Counted from the first letter of the stretch, positions 12,351-23,400 are shown. The stretch is DNA of 64,000 nucleotides from Cryptomeria japonica (GCF_030272615.1 NC_081413.1:161940849-162004848), one strand, 5' to 3'. Notes: generated by a model not told the origin, from the sequence alone. Numbers and translations: made by a program.

Positions 12351-14119
12351 GGGGTAAGTTCAATAGTGATTTCTCCTCTACAACCTTTGCCAGTCTGTGC
12401 GAAAATCAGAGCTTGACAGCATTCTTTCGCTTTTAGCTAGCTAAATTTTTCAAGAATTTTATCTCTAGATTTAATATTTCTTTTCTTGCATGAATCTATT
12501 AATTTTGAGATAATAGATCTTGCCTTCATGAATTGATCCTAGTTTATCCCTTTAACCCTGATTAATTTATTTAGAGTGTTTAGTTCCATTTTAATCCTTT
12601 CTTTTACAATTAAATATTATTAAAAAATTGTATTATTGTTCCAAATTTTGTGGATATTTAGGAGACATAAATAAAATATAAATGTAATCATTCCATATTT
12701 TTGTAGGAGATATTGGAATGAGACTAATAGGAAGAGTAATAAACATGAGTCACAATGAGAACTTTAGAATAAATCTAAAAATTATAAGGAAGAGTAGCTT
12801 GGAAAAATAGAAGTGTAATTTATTTTCCAATATGCAAGATTATTACTTGGGAAAGAATCTTGAAAGAGGATTGAAAAGATTCCTTGAGCTAACATTGTCT
12901 CACTTATCCAAAATTATGAGGAAGGATTCATTAATGAAATGGTCATTAACAAGATGGAGAGAATAATAATTAGGAAGAGATAGATTTCACATGCTACTAG
13001 GTGACTAGATTGGAGAGAAACTAGAGGCAAATTATTTAGCTTGGCCATGACACAAAGTCTTAGAATAGATGCCAACCTTGGTGAATGGAATGAAAATCCC
13101 AAACAATTAATGAGTGGTGAGACAAGTAGAGGCATCTATAAATTTTGTTTTGAATAAAATAAAGAAAAAATGGGACTAAAACCAAGGGAAATGCACATGG
13201 AAAGGATATGATGAAAATCAAAATAAATAGTTTGAAGATAATATTAATTACCTAAAGGATATTCCACTTGATTATTTGGTATATCATAGCTATTTTGACA
13301 AATTTTGAAACCATTAGAGGTACCTTTTGCTTCTGTAGATGAGGCATTCATTCATGTTGAAGTTGTGATATCTTATTTGCCTCTTTATAGACAACAAATT
13401 ATCCATACGAATTATCATATATAATTGTAACCTCCATCCCAAACCACCTATTTCACTCTTCTTCCTTTGTGTACCTCTTTTATTCTTCCATTACCTCTTC
13501 GCTTATCTAAATTCAATCCAAAACATAGTGTATATAGCATCAAAAAAATTCCATATTTGATTAATATTATCCACAACATATCGAAAAGACAAATACCACA
13601 CTTACTGTGTCATCAACCAAAAATAATTTACTTACATATTCAAAGAGTTCAATAATGGAGAAACGTCCATGCGGTGCTCTACATATGTCCTTGAAGGTTC
13701 AAGAAATACTTATCCTCTATTGGTCCAAACTTTAAATCCCTTTCCATGCATGAAAATAATTGCAACCATACACAATTTCCCACCCAATAGATTCTCTCAA
13801 ACTAGTTTACTATCTTAACATAGGGTCAAGGAAAAGCGGGCCAAAATAGGAATCCAAGTGTCTTAAAAGCCATCAAGACCATAGTGGTGAGGATTGAATT
13901 TATTTCTTTAGTGGTATCTTTCTCTAGATTAATTAGTTGGGGATTCTATTAGGACCTTTTCCTAATTAAAAAAATATATATAAAGATTACATCCCTAAAT
14001 ATTGCATTCATAATAGAATAAATTTCTGCAATATTGAGACTAAATTCATAATAGATTTATAGTGATGAATAAAGAAATATTTAAGATTATCAAAAAATTG
14101 ATGTTTTCTTTCTCCCAAC

Positions 14120-14640
14120 CGTCATTGGATATTGGGTGATCTTTGAGGCATTATGTCAAATAGTTCATGTGCCTTATCTAAGCTTACATATTTTGCATGC
14201 ATGTGTACCTAGGCAGTTGCACTACAACATCTTTACTCACTAATCACATTTGGTTGGAAGTTTCTAAATCCATTTCAAACCCATCTTGTGCATATCCTGC
14301 AATCATAGCATTCCATTAGATCACGTTTCTTTGATGCATCTCACTAAATAGTTCATGCGCTTTCATGTCTATACTTCCACATTTTCCAAACATGTCAAAC
14401 AGAGCATTTCCAACTGTAAGCATCTGATCTTAATTGCCCTTACCTTCTGCTTTGATGGAAGCCCATACTCTTTTCCAAAGCTCCCATTTTGGCACAGGTA
14501 GAGAGTACGTTGGCAAATAAAACTGATTGAAATGGAAATCTATTTGTTGCATTGACTGCATTGTGAGGATGCTTATGTATTTCATCGACAGCATAAAGCA
14601 GGAAAGGACATGAGAATATCTTCTCGGGGAGGCATTCTAT
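14120..14640 (-). pseudogene. Second PPR protein fragment in the CACTA element
   Basis: On the minus strand the frame reads FANVLSTCAKMGALEKSM, then after a shift VGNALFDMFGKCGSIDM, HELFSEMHQRNVI, a stop, and WNAMIAGYAQDG. That is two to three PLS-class PPR motifs in the right order and spacing. Stops and shifts make it non-functional. It may derive from the same gene as the piece at 9545-9675. Confidence 0.75.
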
Positions 14641-15059
14641 GATAGCTGCGAGGTAGATGAGAGTTTCTTATGCCATTTGCTTTGTTCTATGCAGTCAAAT
14701 GCGAGAACATTATTTGAATTCAAATGCTAATGGTGATTGTCTTTTTGACGGAAATAGACGGGAAGGGATGTCAAGGGAAGGAATGGGCCCACAACACACC
14801 TAAGTAGTCAAAGCTTAGTGTGTGTTGTTTAAGGCTGCCCCCTTAAGACATCATAATTGATTGGCTCTTCACTCCTAAGACCTTCAAAAGTCTTTAATGG
14901 CTTCATTGAGTCCTTTTGTCTTCCAAATGCACCTGCACCAACTTGAATTCTCCTTCAATGCTTGATTGCCTATTCACTTGGAATTGAATTGATTTTATAA
15001 CTAAGAGATCACTTGAATTGTAGGTAGACCCCTTCAAATGATAGGGTAGGCTTCCTTTT

Positions 15060-15375
15060 ATACCTTATATATGTCTTGAAAGCATTTTATCCTGATGGCT
15101 TTAAATTAAAGTACTTTCTCTTCTATCTAGTATTGGTGGAGCAGAGGTTGCATTGCATCATCCTAGGATACATATTTCCACATATACAACATAAGTTAAA
15201 TGTATCCCAAGTCAATGCAAAGCAACCTCTGCTCCAGAGATCACCAAAAAATAGAGAAAGAACTTTAATTTAATGCCATCAAGATAAAATTCTTTAATCA
15301 AGATAGATAAATGGTATGCAACTGGATCTATTTGGAATGCATTACCCAAACACCGCAATCGATCAGTCACCTTTG
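15060..15375. pseudogene. DRM methyltransferase fragment folded back on itself, block 1
   Basis: Plus-strand 15072-15175 encodes KAFYPDGFKLK followed, after one frame change, by KVLSLLSSIGGAEVALH, which is DRM motif I (SAM binding). The minus strand of 15188-15370 encodes TDRLRCLGNAFQIDPVAY, then HLSILIKEFYLDGIKLK and ISGAEVALH, that is, the C-terminal permuted motifs running into motif I in the order unique to domains-rearranged methyltransferases. The two motif-I stretches pair as an inverted repeat with a short loop. DRM enzymes are de novo cytosine methyltransferases of RNA-directed DNA methylation. These fragments cannot make an enzyme. Confidence 0.8.
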
Positions 15376-15839
15376 AAAAGAAAGTGGTATGATGAAATAT
15401 TTAGACATAAAATAGATGAAATGCACTCCATACTACTGCTGCACAATATTTTGGTTGATGATATTTTTAAAATAATAAAGGAAGGTGTATGGAACAACCA
15501 AATTCTGATCATTATAAACAATGAATATTTTAAGATCCTTTTATGATATGTAAGTTGAGAATATTTTATGAAAGGTACCTAAATGAATACACTTTAAACT
15601 AATTTTAATATACCTTGAAGTGTGCAATATGGAAGGTTTGTATTCTTAATCTCCTACCCATTTCTTAATTTAAAAGATGATATCTTTATTAAATATCTTT
15701 ATTAACTTGATTTCTCCCTCAATTCTTGATGAATGTTTGATTGCATGTTCACTTGGAATTGAATTGATTTTATAATTAAGAGATCACTTGAATTGTAGGT
15801 AAACCCCTTCAAATGATAGGGTGGGCTTCCTTTTATACC

Positions 15840-16085
15840 TAATATATGTCTTGAAAGCATTTTATCGTGATGACTTTAAATTAAAGTACTTTCTCTTCTA
15901 TCTGGTATTGGTGGAAAAGAGGTTGCATTGCATCGTCCTAGGATACATATTTCCGCAGATACAACACAAGTTAAATGTATCCCAGGTCGATGCAAAGAAA
16001 CCTCTGCTCCAGAGATCACCAAAAAATAGAGAAAGAACTTTAATTTAATGCCATCAGGATAAAATTCTTTGATCAAGACAGATAA
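15840..16085. pseudogene. DRM methyltransferase fold-back, block 2 (copy of block 1)
   Basis: This repeats block 1, with shared flanks: TTCACTTGGAATTGAATTGA occurs at 14980 and 15750. Plus strand: KAFYRDDFKLK then motif I (GIGGKEVALHR). Minus strand: VLIKEFYPDGIKLK, ISGAEVSLHRPGIHLTCVVS, which extends past motif I into motif II (VVSAE). The two halves form a short inverted repeat. The unit of about 770 bp has been duplicated in tandem within the CACTA element. Confidence 0.8.
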
Positions 16086-16985
16086 AATTTGAGTTTGATT
16101 GTCATCATTTACTTTGCCAAATTCTTCACACATAACTCCTGAATCAATTTCCTACTCACAAGAATTTTATTATGTCTCAAATATAGGGAAACAGAAGGCT
16201 TCAAATAGAAAACTTGAACATGCAACTAAATCCATTGACTAACCAGAAGAACAAAATTAAGAAACGGTTTGATCATCTGAGAGATGTTGTAGACTTGCAA
16301 CTCACCAGCTAAGTTTTTGCGGGTAAGAATTTTTTTTGTTTTGGTTATGGTTGTGGTGTTTATAGGGAGACAATTTACAAATTTATATCTATTTTCACTA
16401 TTTAATGGTTTATGGGTTTGTAATGGCAATTTAATGTTCTTTCATATTTTTGTATATATTCTTTATAATAGCCTGTTATATTGATTTGTTCTATTATGCA
16501 TAATGGTGTGGGTAAGACGACTTTGCCGTCGGTGCATGAAAGCATTGAACGAGTTCTACTTTTAAAAATTACATGAAACATTTTTAATTTATTTGATTCA
16601 GTGTTATTTGCAAAAAATGATTATCAATGATGTTTCCTTTCTCCAAGAATTATCTAAGATCTTTCCATCAGATAATATGTAACATCGAATGACTAAATCT
16701 TTTCATTACAAATTCTTATTTTATTTAATTATTATCTGAGCATGAATTAAAATTTATATCTGTACGGAAGCAGAACATACAAGTTGAAGAGTCATGTGCA
16801 AGCAAATTTCCTAAAAGAAAGCAAGCAAGCATTATCTTGAATGACATGGAAACAAGCTCATTAGCTGCCTAGAAGAGAGCAATTGGAGAATGGCAGAGGA
16901 AAGTGTTTAAGGGTGATAAATAGATAGATAGTATGCAATACAAACAAACAATGTCTGGAGTGTCTAATGTGACGTCTCTAATTTA

Positions 16986-17652
16986 TGTCCCGAGGGACTA
17001 ACTAGTTTTGGAGTTCTTGTGAAACCTATTGGGCCACGCTTGGAGGAAATCAATGTGTTCATGCAAGGAGCACCTTTTTTCTATTATGAGAATGATACTT
17101 TTGCACCGAGGGATATTTGGAAGCCAATATCCAAAAATTTCTAGAGTGTGGAACCAGAGTTGGCAGACTCGAAGTAATTTTCAGCTTTCACAAGACCAAG
17201 AGGTTATGTACACAATCTCCCAATAGAAGGGCAATTTCAAGCATTACCTCTCCCCCCCATGACTATTCAGGAATCACTTCCTCAAACAAAGGACTATTGA
17301 CCTCCATGGGATCAAAGAAAAAAATTGAAGCATAGACTCTAGATGATGTGGTGGTGTCCTTCATGAAGAACTCTGCACTATAATTGAAAATTCATGAGGG
17401 AAACTGCAAGATAGTGAAGAGAAATACAATCTTGAAAAGTGGGAAGAATGGATCTTGGTTTGGGTGGGGCCAAGTCAAGTGGCTCCTCTAGAGGTTGACG
17501 AGATAGAAATCATATTAGGATTTGAAAAAGATCACACTCGTGGAACTTCGTGTGCAAGTGATCAATTGTGGTGTTTGGGTAATGCATTCCAAATAGATAT
17601 AGTTGCATTCCAAATGGGTAATGTCTTGATTAAAGACTTTTATCCTGATGGC
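16986..17652 (+). pseudogene. DRM methyltransferase fragment, sense arm of hairpin
   Basis: The translation runs through the DRM catalytic region in order: FGVLVKPIGPRLEEINVF, GAPFFYYENDTFAPRDIW, RPRGYVHNLPIEGQF, LPLPPMTIQESLPQTK, PPWDQRKKL, then ILVWVGPSQVAPLEVDEIEI, ILGFEKDHTRG and LGNAFQIDIVAF, ending in the loop with VLIKDFYPDG. Plant DRM2 and DRM3 proteins have the same blocks, such as GYVHNLP, a paired Trp-Pro-x-Trp-Asp and HTRG. There are stops where the family has Tyr (TAG, TAA) and Trp (TGA), plus one or more shifts. It encodes part of a de novo DNA methyltransferase but is not translatable. I cannot separate DRM2 from DRM3 origin. Confidence 0.85.
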
Positions 17653-17653
17653 A

Positions 17654-18275
17654 TGCAACTGTATCTATTTGGAATGCATTACCCAAACACCGCAATCGAT
17701 CACTCGCACATGAAGTTCCACGAGTGTGATCTTTTTTAAATCCTAATATGATTTCTATCTAGTCAGCCTCTAGAGGAGCCACCTAACTTGGCCCCATCCA
17801 AACCAAGATCCATTCTTCCCACTTTTCAAGATTGTATTTCTCTTCATTATCTTGTAGTTTCCCTCATGAATTTTCAATTATAGTGTAGAGTTCTTCATGA
17901 AGGACACCACCACATCGTCTAGAGTATATGCTTTAATTTTTTTCTTTGATCCCATGGAGGCTAATAGTCCTTTGTTTGAGGAAGTGCTTCCTGAATAGTC
18001 ATGGGGGATAGAGGTAATTCTTGAAATCGCTCTTCTATTGGGAGATTGTGTACATAACCTCTTGGTCTTCTGAAATCTGACAATTATAATTCGAGTCCAC
18101 CAACTCTTGTTCCACACTATAGAAATTTTTGGATATTGACTTCCAAATATCCTTCGGTGCAAAACCATCATTCTCATAATAGAAAAAAGGTGCTCCTTGC
18201 ATGAACACATTGATTTCCTCCAAAGCGTGGCCCAATAGGTTTCATAGGAACTCCAAAACCAGTTAGTTCCTCTGG
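17654..18275 (-). pseudogene. DRM methyltransferase fragment, antisense arm of hairpin
   Basis: The minus strand repeats the sense arm: EEINVFMQGAPFFYYEN, APKDIWKSISKNFYSVEQE, then after a shift RPRGYVHNLPIEERF, SPMTIQEALPQTKDY, stop, PPWDQRKKL. Here the Tyr after KNF is intact (TAT), while the conserved Trp is TAG instead of the TGA of the other arm. The two arms have therefore mutated separately, which argues against an assembly artefact. Confidence 0.85.
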
Positions 18276-18854
18276 ATATAAATTAGAGACGTCACATCAA
18301 ACACTCCAGACATTGTTTGTTTGTATTGCATACTCTCTATCTATTTATCACCCTTTAACACTTTCCTCTTCTTTTCTCCAATTGCTCTCTTCTAGGCAGC
18401 TGATGAGCTTGTTTCTATGTCATTCAAGATAATGCCTGCTTGCTTTCTTTTAGGAAATTTTCTTGCACATGACTCTAAAGCTTGTATGTTCTGCTTCTGT
18501 ACAGATATAAATTTTAATTCACGCTCAGATAATAATTAAATTAAATAAGCATTTGTAAAGAAAAAATTTAGTCATTCGATGTTACATATTATCTGACGGA
18601 AAGATCCTAGACAATTCTTGGAGAAAGGAAACATCATTGATAATCATTTTTTGGAAATAACACTGAATCAAATAAATTAAAATGTTTAATGCAATTTTTA
18701 AAAATAGAACTTGTTCAATGCTTTCATTCACTGACGGCAAAGCCGCTTGACCCACATCATCTCTCACCGTCGGAATTCCAATGACAACTAATGGAATGTC
18801 CAATGAGGATGTTGTATATCCAACGTCACTGCCATGTCAGATGATCATCGAGGA

Positions 18855-19007
18855 GCAATCATAACATCCGTCAGAAATTCGACGGAAATGGCATCATCGA
18901 AAATTTCGATGATGAGTTTTCGATAGTAAAGTTTGTCGGAAGATCGACATTTGGTCGTCGCAAATCCGACAATTAGCCATCAGAAATTAGGCCCAAATGT
19001 ACTAGTG
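18855..19007. repeat. CACTA right terminal and subterminal repeats
   Basis: The stretch is dense in motifs of the form CCGTCAGAAATTCGACGG, several of them palindromic, and ends in CCCAAATGTACTAGTG. The last 13 bases are the inverted counterpart of the left end with few mismatches. Confidence 0.75.
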
Positions 19008-19625
19008 AGTGCAGTAATGTCTCTAGATAGGTTCACTATATCCTAAATGTCCTCATCAACATGAATAACAAAGTCATCCTAATTCTTGGTTGAATAGACT
19101 ATATCAACTGGAATAATTTCCTCTATATCCATTTCTGGTGGAGAAACATCATCTGTGGTTTCATCTTTATTGACAAAGTGAAGGTTCTCTTCCCTTTGTT
19201 TGATTACACAAGCTAGTTGGTGAGTTTCTGACTCAATAAATGCCCTTTTTCCATTAAGGAGCTTCAATCTCCTCATTTTAAAATCAAAATATACTTTGTA
19301 TTCCTCAGTCAAAGGACTAATTCCGTCTGATGATAATGTGGGAAAATACTATACAAATACTTCATCAATAATCTTCTTTTCTAACTGAGTGGCTTCTTCC
19401 CATTTTTCTAACAAAGTATTATACAAAGAGAGTGAAATATCTCTCTCTAAATCATGTGGAAATCTACTGTAGTGATTCAACAAAGTTATTACATGTTGGA
19501 GTATTTCCTTCTGCTCATCTACAATAAAAGAATCATAATATTCTTTAACATTTTCAAACTTGTTTCTTCTCAATGACTTCATTGTTCTCTCAAATATTGT
19601 GTCAGGTTTGTAGGTGGCAATATCA
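19008..19625 (-). pseudogene. Second E1 copy, middle of ORF2 (right of CACTA insertion)
   Basis: This matches about 1880-2495 of the first copy and carries the corresponding ORF2 pieces (open at 19079-19312 and 19349-19582). Homology ends near 19625, where the first copy continues into the basic region of ORF2, so this copy is truncated there. The rest of ORF2, ORF1 and its 5' LTR are missing. Confidence 0.8.
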
Positions 19626-19639
19626 AATATTGTTTTGTA

Positions 19640-20330
19640 ACATTTTCAACAATATCTTTTTGTAGCTGGGAACTTTTCCTCTTTTTTAATTTTTGTATCT
19701 ACACCCAACAACTTTAATTCATCTTTTAAAAATCATTATGAAGAAGTGTAATTGATAAAAATTCAACTTTATCTAGTGTATCGAGATTTTTGAAATAAGA
19801 AATTATTTCCTTTACAATTTTCTTCATTGACCTCCTTTTAGTATGTCTTGGTTGTTCACTATATAGTTTCAATTGCTCCACATCCATTTTAAGTAAATGA
19901 TCTAAATTTATATATAAAAATTTCTCTTCACCTATTTAACTATATTCACAATATGTGCATCCATACCAGCAGAAGGAAGTCAGTCTGACCCCTCACCAAC
20001 CTTAGGTATTGTTTGGACTTGGGCCTCCTCCCTATCTTCAAATATGTGCTCTTCAACCTCCTTTTCTAGCTCAACTCTTTCTTGAGAACATTCTTCTTGT
20101 CGAGCCCAATTCTCACACAAAAGATGAATATCTATATATATACGTAACATGATACAATAAATTTAACTAGAAAGGTAAAGATGCATGCCTTCTTTTTGTT
20201 TATAATATCTTCGCATTCTCTCTTCACTTAATATTTTTTTCTTTTTAGGTGAATTCTTTCATGCACTCTTAATTTGTCTTCTCATTTTATTTCCCATCTC
20301 TTTTTCTTGAAAATGTGCTCCTTAAAAATT
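19640..20330 (-). pseudogene. Possible degenerate transposon protein fragments
   Basis: Minus-strand pieces read MDVEQLKLYSEQPRHTKRRS then KIVKEIISYFKNLDTLDKVE (about 19710-19890), an acidic stretch ELEKEVEEHIFEDREEAQ (about 20010-20095) and KKKKILSEERMRRYYKQKEG (about 20190-20260). The first resembles in layout the start of the TE-B transposase-like gene (VKKIWQNYFENLNQ at 24072). This could be the 5' part of a related gene, but the similarity is weak. 20335-21138 is AT-rich and I see nothing in it. Confidence 0.3.
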
Positions 20331-21138
20331 CACTCCAAAAAATTCTTCTCAAATTGCCTTGTAGAAGGAAAATGTGAATTGAATTTTCTATTTTGTTTTG
20401 GAAAAATTAAAAACTAAACTTCTATTTATATGTGATTGTGAATTAAAAATAAATAAATTAATTTTCTATTGGCCTAGGCTTCATACGAATGTCGACAATT
20501 AAAATTAATTGTGTTTGATTGAACATAGTCATCACAAAAATGTGTGTGCACATTAAATGGGTTTGATTGAACCCCCTTCAGTCGAACGAATGTTCTATTG
20601 AACCCCCTAATCTCTTCTCTCCACCTCTCTTCTTCCAAATTTATATAGATTTTTGCCTTTTGAAGCTCATATTGAAGGTTCAAATGAAATCAACTTGACA
20701 AACCGAATTGCGGGATGGTAGTCATCAAAACAAGTTTTTTAACAAGTTCTTTAATTTTAATAGGATTTTTTTGAGTTATACTAAATATAGTTTTTTCATT
20801 TAAAATCGAATTCTTTGTTCTACAAAAGAGGAGAAATAATAAATTAATTAAAAATATTGAAAAACATGTATGCACTAGGTATTGTTGTCCTTGGTCCAAC
20901 AAAAAAAAAATTATGATACATACATAGCAAGTTATGTGTAATGGCATACATCTGTGTCTAAATTATTATTTCTTTGACTTGAAAACTTAAAAAAAATGCA
21001 ACAAAACATTATGAAACCAAATGCAAACACTACATGCCTATGTTACAAATCTAAATTTGAAATAATCATAATTTTATTCCTTGTAGAAAATAAGTTATAT
21101 GCAACAACATACAACTCACTCTTTCAAAATCAGGATCA

Positions 21139-21682
21139 ATGTTTGGTGAAATTGTGGGGCTTCTTGCCTGTAGTGCCTACAACCTAGGTTCAAACCCCAT
21201 GGGTTCATCTTTACTATGTTAACAATGAAGCATGATTTACCATTGGGAGAACCTTGGAGAAATGGTGGGGCTTCTTACCTATAGATCCTACATCCTTGGT
21301 TCAAACCATAAATTTTTTAAGGGGATGACCCTTTGGTGAAATGGTGGGGCTTCTTGCCTGTAGTGCCTACAACCTAGGTTCAAAACATATGGGTTTGTCT
21401 CTATCATGTTAACAATGGAGAATTCTTTACCATGGGGAGAACCTTGGAGAAATGTTGAGTCTTCTTGCCTGTAGAGCCTACATCCTTGGTTCAAACCATA
21501 AAGTTTAAGGGAATGACCCTTTGGTGAAAGGTGGGCCTTCTCACCTGTAGTGCCTACAACCTAGGTTCAAACCCTATGGGCTCCTCTCTACGATGTTAAC
21601 AATGAAACACGATTTACCATGGGGAGAACCTTGGAGAAATAGTGGGGCTTATTTCCTATAGATCCTACATTCTTGGTTCAAA
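21139..21682 (+). repeat. tRNA-like 188-bp tandem repeat, left part
   Basis: About three units, with TTGGTGAAATGG starting near 21144, 21334 and 21522. Each unit has two related halves. The first reads TGGTGAAATGG (fits the tRNA A box TRGYNNARNNG), then 32 bases later GGTTCAAACCC (fits the B box GGTTCRANYCC). The second half has TGGAGAAATGG and GGTTCAAACCA. This looks like a tandemly arranged, tRNA-derived SINE-like dimer. It is interrupted at 21682 by TE-B. Confidence 0.7.
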
Positions 21683-22508
21683 GGGTAAGTGCACAAAGAT
21701 GGTGGTCAAAAAAGGGGTATAAGTGGACACTTTTTTCTGAAATCGGGTAAACTTGAACTTGGAGGCAAAATTTGAAAGTCATCCACTCAAGATGTGAAGA
21801 TAATCAAAGAACAAATATTGTAGTTCTGTGAATATAGTTTCCAAATCACTAAACTTTTTCTAAATTGAATAATATTAAGGGGGTCAAATCCTTCGTGCAC
21901 GAAAACATAACATCGTGTCTAACGTGCACATCAAAAAAGTCATAGTTAGATTTAGTATTTTGACAAATCCTTTGCAAGTAAGATAGTTAAGGCTGGGCAC
22001 TAGAATATGTGTATTTTTTTGTAATTTTTTGTTGAGTATTTTTTTTTAATGATTTTTCCAATCAAGCACATCCTAAAAACTAGGTACATGTTCGTGCACG
22101 AAGCATAACTTGCACTAAAAAAATTGAAAATACAATTTTTATTATTTAAATTGTAAATAATCAAGTGCACTACAATAATATATAAAGTTTTTTAAATTTG
22201 GATAAGTAGATCAAAAGTTATTAAAAAAATGGTACACATATGTCTCTAAGAACTATGAGGACACTGATAAAAGAAATTCAATAATAATATGTTATTGTTG
22301 TCCAAATTTTTATAAAAATATGGTTAGAAAGCTCAAAAGATGGGTGAAAATATTGTGGTAATTTTTAAAATACCCACTTGAAGTGTAAACCTGATGATGA
22401 CAAAGTCGAGAAACTAAGTTGATAAAATAAAACACATCAAAAAGGGGGAAAATGGATTGAAATCAAACTTCCAAACCGTAGATTTGTCCTCTAGGTCTAT
22501 TTCCAATC

Positions 22509-22735
22509 CTAAACAGTCAAAAGTGCGTACAGGATACCTATGGTATAAAAAGCACGTATGGGGTACTTATGGTGTAAGAAGCGTGTATGCTCTATCTTTA
22601 CTATAAACAGTGCGTACGCACTACTTTTGTTTAAAATTTGGGAGTGTATAATATGATATTGTATATATAATGTGTATATATATAATATATAATTTATATA
22701 TAATATAATATTTATATATATGTATATAATAATAT

Positions 22736-22797
<62 letters not shown>

Positions 22798-22896
22798 CTT
22801 CTCCCTTCCTCCATACCCTCTCCCTCCCTCTCCTTCTCCCTCTCTCTCTCTCTCCCTCTACCTCTCTCTCCCTCTCTCTTCTTCTCCCTTCCTCCA

Positions 22897-22936
<40 letters not shown>

Positions 22937-23080
22937 TCCTCCATACACCATCCCTCTCTCTCTTCTTATCTCTCTCTCTCTATCTCTCTCTCTCTCTTCC
23001 TCTCCCTCTCTCTCTCCCTCTCTCCCCTTCTCCCTTCCTCTATACCCCATCCCTCTCTCTCTTCTTCTCTCCCTCCCTCC

Positions 23081-23136
<56 letters not shown>

Positions 23137-23400
23137 CCTCTCCCTCTCCCTCCCTTCCTTTTCCTTCACATTTTCTTTACTACAAATTGCGCGTACGAGG
23201 TACTATTCCTATTAGTTCTCTTCCTTGCCATAACATTTTAAGGCCTAGGAGCGTGTATGCGCTAATTATGAGTTCTAAGCACATATAGGCTTAAAAAAAA
23301 TCATTGGACTTTCCAACATTTTAGGGACTAACAACGCGCACATGGTTATTAATATATCGTGTATTGGGTACGTAGACATAGTTTATTTTCCCAAGAGCCT
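22509..23400. repeat. TE-B left subterminal repeats with inserted CT microsatellite
   Basis: Copies of a palindromic core near GTGCGTACGCAC occur at about 22523, 22551, 22589, 22610, 23190, 23251 and 23333, often followed by TACT or CTATC words. The same core recurs at the other end (33430-33610). Subterminal short repeats of this kind are usual transposase-binding sites. The (CT)n tract splits the left cluster. Confidence 0.65.
22740..23165. repeat. (CT)n microsatellite and imperfect CT/CCT-rich tract
   Basis: About 425 bases of CT dinucleotide runs interrupted by CCCTTCCTCCATACC-like spacers, preceded by a TA-rich stretch at 22650-22739. Several long open frames of repeated Ser-Leu or Arg-Glu exist over it on both strands. 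They are artefacts of the repeat. Confidence 0.95.

Larger units (their letters stand above)
16503..18760. repeat. Long inverted repeat (arms about 1.1 kb, loop 46 nt) with DRM sequence
   Basis: The left arm 16503-17607 and right arm 17654-18760 are reverse complements over their whole length. The loop is 17608-17653. In the 78 bases next to the loop I count five differences, all transitions. The right arm carries a few single-base indels, for example an extra T near 18230. Outside 16503 and 18760 similarity stops. A transcript across it would fold into a near-perfect double strand of over 1 kb, the type of substrate plants process with DICER-LIKE enzymes. More than half of each arm is DRM coding sequence. 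Confidence 0.9.
8211..19007. mobile_element. CACTA-type (En/Spm) DNA transposon, non-autonomous
   Basis: The insertion is flanked by a 3-bp duplication AGT (8208-8210, 19008-19010), and the empty site is seen in the first E1 copy near 1877. The right end, read inward, is CACTAGTACATTTGGGCC and the left end is AACTAATACATTTAGCC, so the left CACTA has lost its first C. Both ends carry short subterminal motifs of the type GTCGGAAATTCCGACG in both orientations (about 8235-8400 and 18855-18990), typical CACTA architecture. No TNPD-like transposase frame is visible, so the element is non-autonomous or decayed. Its cargo is PPR fragments and DRM methyltransferase fragments. A 23-bp direct repeat sits at 8781-8803 and 18815-18837. 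Confidence 0.85.

Noticed and set aside
15076-15273. Small protein of 65 codons starting MKAFYPDGFKLKY
   Set aside because: The DRM similarity continues in a different frame on the same strand. The open frame is one piece of a folded-back fragment, not a gene.
16503-18760. Inverted repeat as an assembly or chimera artefact
   Set aside because: The arms differ at many positions, including separate stop mutations of the same codon and single-base indels, which a duplicated read artefact would not show.
21139-21682. Possible functional tRNA gene
   Set aside because: A and B boxes fit, but I could not form a complete cloverleaf with acceptor stem and anticodon, and the unit is tandemly repeated.
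22509-23241. Open frames of 67-173 codons rich in Ser-Leu or Arg-Glu on both strands
   Set aside because: They are translations of the (CT)n tract and its complement, with no other sequence content.
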